Part shown: piece by piece, positions 59,204-64,000 of the stretch
How the letters are laid out: each line of letters opens with the position of its first letter
Numbering within the stretch: the first letter of the stretch is position 1
The notes under the pieces: model-generated
The model's database searches: none
Seen by the model: only the letters and a program-made list of their open reading frames with translations
Told to the model about the DNA's origin: nothing
Made by a program: the position numbers and the translations under genes
Assembly (NCBI GenBank): GCA_964036275.1
Contig: CAXIWQ010000425.1
Coordinates: 1-64,000 of the forward strand
Reading direction: 5' to 3'
DNA: 64,000 nt
Origin: Litoditis marina
Taxonomy: Eukaryota > Nematoda > Chromadorea > Rhabditida > Rhabditidae

Positions 59204-59541
59204 TGTCACGGAAACGTGATATTATAGTAAATTCATCAAACATTGTATCTTTCTAACTGTACGATTTCTCATTTGTATTCCTAGATTGGCATGGTTGACG
59301 GCATGGCCAGAATTAATGTGTTCTAATGTAGCTGAATACAGATTACATTCCCGCTCGACCAATCAGGATGGGACACCTCGACTATTCTTCACATAAAAGC
59401 CGGACCAGCAGGCCAATCGTCAGAACTCGACAGAGAGAAACATTGTCCTTGTGTTTCTTGCATGATATAAATATTGTATTTGTATCTGTGTTCTCACTCA
59501 CTACTAACCCAAACTTATCTATTCTGAAACCAGTCAGAATA
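59204..59541 (+). repeat. 3' LTR (338 bp)
   Basis: Same length as the 5' LTR and, as far as I can read, the same sequence. It is followed by ATAGC and the continuing satellite unit. Confidence 0.93.
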
Positions 59542-59546
59542 ATAGC
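59542..59546 (+). repeat. Target-site duplication, right copy (ATAGC)
   Basis: Matches 48825-48829. The satellite resumes in the same unit that the insertion split. Confidence 0.9.
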
Positions 59547-62500
59547 CGTATAACCTTTTTCCTGTAGCTGCACGGCAAAGAGTCAATAACCGCGTTAATT
59601 TGTCTTTTGTGGCTGTGCGCCACAGAATATAAAGTCGTATTAGGTTTTTGTAGCTGGGAGCAACAGACTTGATAGCCGTATGAACTTTTTTCTGTAGCTG
59701 CAAGGCAAAGAGGTAATAACCGCGTTAATTTGTCTTTTGTGGCTGTGCGCCACAGAATAGATAGTCGTATCAGGTTTTTGTAGCTGGGAGCAACAGACTT
59801 GATAGCCGTATGAACTTTTTTCTGTAGCTGCAAGGCAAAGAGGTAATAACCGCGTTAATTCGTATTTTGTGGCTGTGCGCCACAGGATATAAAGTCGTAT
59901 TAGGTTTTTGTAGCCATGAGCAACAGACTTGATAGCCGTATAAACTTTTTTCTGTAGCTGCAAGGCAAAGAGTCGATAACCACGTTATATCGTATTTTGT
60001 GGATGTGTGCCACAGAATAGATAGTTGTATTGGGTTTTTCTAGCTGGGAGCAACATACTTGATAGCCATATAAACTTTTTTCTGTAGCTGCACGGCAAAG
60101 AGTCAATAACCGCGTTAATTTGTCTTTTGTGGCTGTGCGCCACAGAATATAAAGTCGTATTAGGTTTTTGTAGCTGGGAGCAACAGACTTGATAGCCGTA
60201 TAAAATTTTTTTTTGTAGCTGCAAGGCAAAGAGGTAATAACCGCGTTAATTTGTCTTTTGTGGCTGTGCGCCACAGAATATAAAGTCGTATTAGGTTTTT
60301 GTAGCTGGGAGCAACAGATTTGATAGCCGTATGAAATGTTCTCTGTAACTACAAGGCAAAGAGTCAATAGCCGCGTTAATTTGTATTTTGTGGCTGTGCG
60401 CCACAGAATATAAAGTCGTATTATGTTTTTGTAGTTGGAAGCAACAGACTTGATAGCCGTATGATTTTTTTTTGTAGCTGCAAGTCAAAAGGTCAATAAC
60501 CGCGTTAATTCGTCTTTGTGGCTGTGCGCCCCAGAATAGATTGTCGTATCAGGTTTTTGTAGCTGGGAGCAACAGACTTGATAGCCGTATGAACTTTTTT
60601 CTAAAGCTGCAAGGCAAAGAGGTAATAACCGCGTTAATTTGTCTTTTGTGGCTGTGCGCCACAGGATATAAAGTCGTATTAGGTTTTTGTAGCCATGAGC
60701 AACAGACTTGATAGCCGTATAAACTTTTTTCTGTAGCTGCAAGGCAAAGAGTCGATAACCGCGTTATATCGTATTTTGTGGCTGTGTGCCACAGAATAGA
60801 TAGTTGTATTGGGTTTTTCTAGCTGGGAGCAACATACTTGATAGCCATATAAACTTTTTTCTGTAGCTGCACGGCAAAGAGTCAATAACCGCGTTAATTT
60901 GTCTTTTGTGGCTGTGCGCCACAGAATATAAAGTCGTATTAGGTTTTTGTAGCTGGGAGCAACAGACTTGATAGCCGTATAAAATTTTTTTTTGTAGCTG
61001 CAAGGCAAAGAGGTAATAACCGCGTTAATTTGTCTTTTGTGGCTGTGCGCCACAGAATATAAAGTCGTATTAGGTTTTTGTAGCTGGGAGCAACAGATTT
61101 GATAGCCGTATGAAATGTTCTCTGTAACTACAAGGCAAAGAGTCAATAGCCGCGTTAATTTGTATTTTGTGGCTGTGCGCCACAGAATATAAAGTCGTAT
61201 TATGTTTTTGTAGTTGGAAGCAACAGACTTGATAGCCGTATGATTTTTTTTTGTAGCTGCAAGTCAAAAGGTCAATAACCGCGTTAATTCGTCTTTGTGG
61301 CTGTGCGCCCCAGAATAGATTGTCGTATCAGGTTTTTGTAGCTGGGAGCAACAGACTTGATAGCCGTATGAACTTTTTTCTAAAGCTGCAAGGCAAAGAG
61401 GTAATAACCGCGTTAATTTGTCTTTTGTGGCTGTGCGCCACAGGATATAAAGTCGTATTAGGTTTTTGTAGCCATGAGCAACAGACTTGATAGCCGTATA
61501 AACTTTTTTCTGTAGCTGCAAGGCAAAGAGTCGATAACCGCGTTATATCGTATTTTGTGGCTGTGTGCCACAGAATAGATAGTTGTATTGGGTTTTTCTA
61601 GCTGGGAACAACATACTTGATAGCCATATAAACTTTTTTCTGTAGCTGCACGGCAAAGAGTCAATAACCGCGTTAATTTGTCTTTTGTGGCTGTGCGCCA
61701 CAGAATAGATTGTCGTATTAGGTTTTTGTAGCTGGGAGCAACAGATTTGATAGCCGTATGAACTGTTCTCTGTAGCTGCAAGGCAAAGAGTCGATAACCG
61801 CGTCAATTCGTATTTTGTGGCTGTGCGCCACAGAATAGATAGTCGTATTAGGTTTTTGTAGCTGGGAGCAACATACTTGGTAGCCGTATAACCTTTTTCC
61901 TGTAGCTGCACGGCAAAGAGTCAATAACCGCGTTAATTTGTCTTTTGTGGCTGTGCGCCACAGAATATAAAGTCGTATTAGGTTTTTGTAGCTTGGAGCA
62001 ACAGACTTGATGGCCGTATGAACTTTTTTCTGTAGCTGCATGGCAAAGAAGTAATAACCGCGTTAATTTGTCTTTTGTGGCTGTGCGCCACAGAATAGAT
62101 TGTCGTATCAGGTTTTTGTAGCTGGGAGCAACAGACTTGATAGCCGTATGAACTTTTCTCTGTAGCTGCAAGCCAACAAGTCGATAACCGCGATATTTCG
62201 TGTTTTGTGGCTGTGCGCCACAGAATAGATTGTCGTATTAGGTTTTTGTAGCTGGGAGCAACAGATTTGATAGCCGTATGAACTGTTCTCTGTAGCTGCA
62301 AGGCAAAGAGTCGATAACCGCGTTAATTCGTATTTTGTGGCTGTGCGCCACAGAATAGATAGTCGTATCAGGTTTTTGTAGCTGGGAGCAACATACTTGA
62401 TAGCCGTATAACCTTTTTCCTGTAGCTGCACGGCAAAGAGTCAATAACCGCGTTAATTTGTCTTTTGTGGCTGTGTGCCACAGAATATGAAGTCGTATTA

Positions 62501-64000
62501 GGTTTTTGTAGCTGGGAGCAACATACTTGATAGCCGTATGAACTTTTTTCTGTAGCTGCAAGGCAAAGAGGTAATAACCGCGTTAATTTGTCTTTTGTGG
62601 CTGTGCGCCACAGAATAGATTGTCGTATCAGGTTTTTGTAGCTGGGAGCAACAGACTTGATAGCCGTATGAACTTTTTTCTGTAGCTGCAAGGCAAAGAG
62701 GTAATAACCGCGTTAATTCGTATTTTGTGGCTGTGCGCCACAGGATATAAAGTCGTATTAGGTTTTCGTAGCCATGAGCAACAGACTTGATAGCCGTATA
62801 AACTTTTTTCTGTAGCTGCAAGGCAAAGAGTCGATAACCGCGTTATATCGTATTTTGTGGCTGTGTGCCACAGAATAGATAGTTGTATTGGGTTTTTCTA
62901 GCTGGGAGCAACATACTTGATAGCCATATAAACTTTTTTCTGTAGCTGCACGGCAAAGAGTCAATAACCGCGTTAATTTGTCTTTTGTGGCTGTGCGCCA
63001 CAGAATATAAAGTCGTATTAGGTTTTTGTAGCTGGGAGCAACAGATTTGATAGCCGTATGAAATGTTCTCTGTAACTACAAGGCAAAGAGTCAATAGCCG
63101 CGTTAATTTGTATTTTGTGGCTGTGCGCCACAGAATATAAAGTCGTATTATGTTTTTGTAGTTGGAAGCAACAGACTTGATAGCCGTATGATTTTTTTTT
63201 TGTAGCTGCAAGTCAAAAGGTCAATAACCGCGTTAATTCGTCTTTGTGGCTGTGCGCCCCAGAATAGATTGTCGTATCAGGTTTTTGTAGCTGGGAGCAA
63301 CAGACTTGATAGCCGTATGAACTTTTTTCTAAAGCTGCAAGGCAAAGAGGTAATAACCGCGTTAATTTGTCTTTTGTGGCTGTGCGCCACAGGATATAAA
63401 GTCGTATTAGGTTTTTGTAGCCATGAGCAACAGACTTGATAGCCGTATAAACTTTTTTCTGTAGCTGCAAGGCAAAGAGTCGATAACCGCGTTATATCGT
63501 ATTTTGTGGCTGTGTGCCACAGAATAGATAGTTGTATTGGGTTTTTCTAGCTGGGAACAACATACTTGATAGCCATATAAACTTTTTTCTGTAGCTGCAC
63601 GGCAAAGAGTCAATAACCGCGTTAATTTGTCTTTTGTGGCTGTGCGCCACAGAATAGATTGTCGTATTAGGTTTTTGTAGCTGGGAGCAACAGATTTGAT
63701 AGCCGTATGAACTGTTCTCTGTAGCTGCAAGGCAAAGAGTCGATAACCGCGTCAATTCGTATTTTGTGGCTGTGCGCCACAGAATAGATAGTCGTATTAG
63801 GTTTTTGTAGCTGGGAGCAACATACTTGGTAGCCGTATACCCTTTTTCCTGTAGCTGCACGGCAAAGAGTCAATAACCGCGTTAATTTGTCTTTTGTGGC
63901 TGTGCGCCACAGAATATAAAGTCGTATTAGGTTTTTGTAGCTTGGAGCAACAGACTTGATGGCCGTATGAACTTTTTTCTGTAGCTGCATGGCAAAGAAG
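59542..64000. repeat. 130-bp satellite array, segment 4
   Basis: About 34 units, continuing in phase from segment 3 and running past the window edge. Blocks at about 59.9-60.7 and 60.7-61.5 kb repeat at 779 bp (six units). About 61.3-62.05 kb recurs at 63.2-64.0 kb, an offset of 1949 bp (15 units). Variants seen only here include CTAAAGCTGCAAGG and GCGCCCCAG. Confidence 0.95.

Larger units (their letters stand above)
48830..59541 (+). mobile_element. BEL/Pao-type LTR retrovirus-like element with envelope
   Basis: A 10,712-bp element with 338-bp LTRs and a 5-bp target duplication, inserted in the satellite. The domain order Gag, protease, reverse transcriptase, RNase H, integrase, envelope and the Pao-type domains place it in BEL/Pao. 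Two small frames lie between env and the 3' LTR. The phlebovirus-Gc-like envelope recalls the nematode Cer (Cer7-like) group. Frame breaks in the integrase zinc domain, and probably at the Gag start, mean this copy may not be active as sequenced, although the matching LTRs indicate recent insertion. Confidence 0.93.

Noticed and set aside
49616..59209. Minus-strand and alternate-frame open frames inside the retroelement
   Set aside because: They are short, lack domains and overlap strongly supported coding sequence on the plus strand.
1..64000. Dozens of minus-strand open frames of 60-280 codons across the satellite
   Set aside because: They recur every 130 bp in rotating frames because the unit is 1 mod 3 with few stops. 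They have no conserved start context, and small indels fuse or cut them at random. This is repeat geometry, not a gene family.

Overview
The window looks like nematode DNA, most plausibly Caenorhabditis or a close relative. The grounds are a BEL/Pao-class LTR retrovirus-like element with a phlebovirus-Gc-like envelope (known from the nematode Cer elements), short splice acceptors ending TTTTCAG or TTTCCAG, AT-rich palindromic repeats, and no host gene in 64 kb. The species is an inference and cannot be fixed from the sequence alone.

About 50 kb is one tandem satellite with a 130-bp period (roughly 385 units by length). It occupies 1-1067, 3006-8990, 10197-48829 and 59542-64000, and runs off both window edges. 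Each 130-bp unit is itself three diverged copies of a ~43-bp sequence. One of the three carries a short hairpin (TGTGGC, 5-nt loop, GCCACA). Above the unit level there are many near-identical segmental duplications whose offsets are close to multiples of 130 bp (about 520, 649, 779, 1040, 1168, 1557, 1950, 2340, 3510, 8171 and 10379 bp).

Three insertions interrupt the array. (1) 1068-3005 is a composite non-coding block. It has a GC-rich terminal hairpin, a (TGGG)6 tract, a ~160-bp tandem pair, a ~120-bp tandem repeat rich in TGACGTCA, and a 525-bp foldback with 198-bp arms that look identical. (2) 8991-10196 is a 1.2-kb non-autonomous DNA transposon. It has ~60-bp imperfect terminal inverted repeats, reiterated TGAC-N4-GTCA palindromes, and two inward/outward-facing tRNA-like modules. 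(3) 48830-59541 is a 10.7-kb LTR element with 338-bp LTRs that I read as identical and a clean 5-bp target duplication (ATAGC).

The LTR element is the only coding part of the window. It encodes Gag (DUF1759-like region, three zinc knuckles), protease, reverse transcriptase, RNase H, integrase, a ~970-residue two-part envelope glycoprotein, and two small downstream open frames. A splice donor sits just after the primer-binding site. Good acceptors lie directly upstream of env, of the first small frame, and exactly at the ATG of the last one. In each case the first AUG after the acceptor opens the expected frame, so the layout resembles a complex retrovirus with spliced env and accessory messages. 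The last frame is the most unusual item: its C-terminal half repeats the zinc-finger layout of Gag nucleocapsid, and its N-terminus is acidic with a PPPY motif. Gag-Pol is broken by one frame change within the integrase zinc domain, and probably by another at the Gag N-terminus. Both lie at or beside short homopolymers, so real mutation and base-calling error are both possible.
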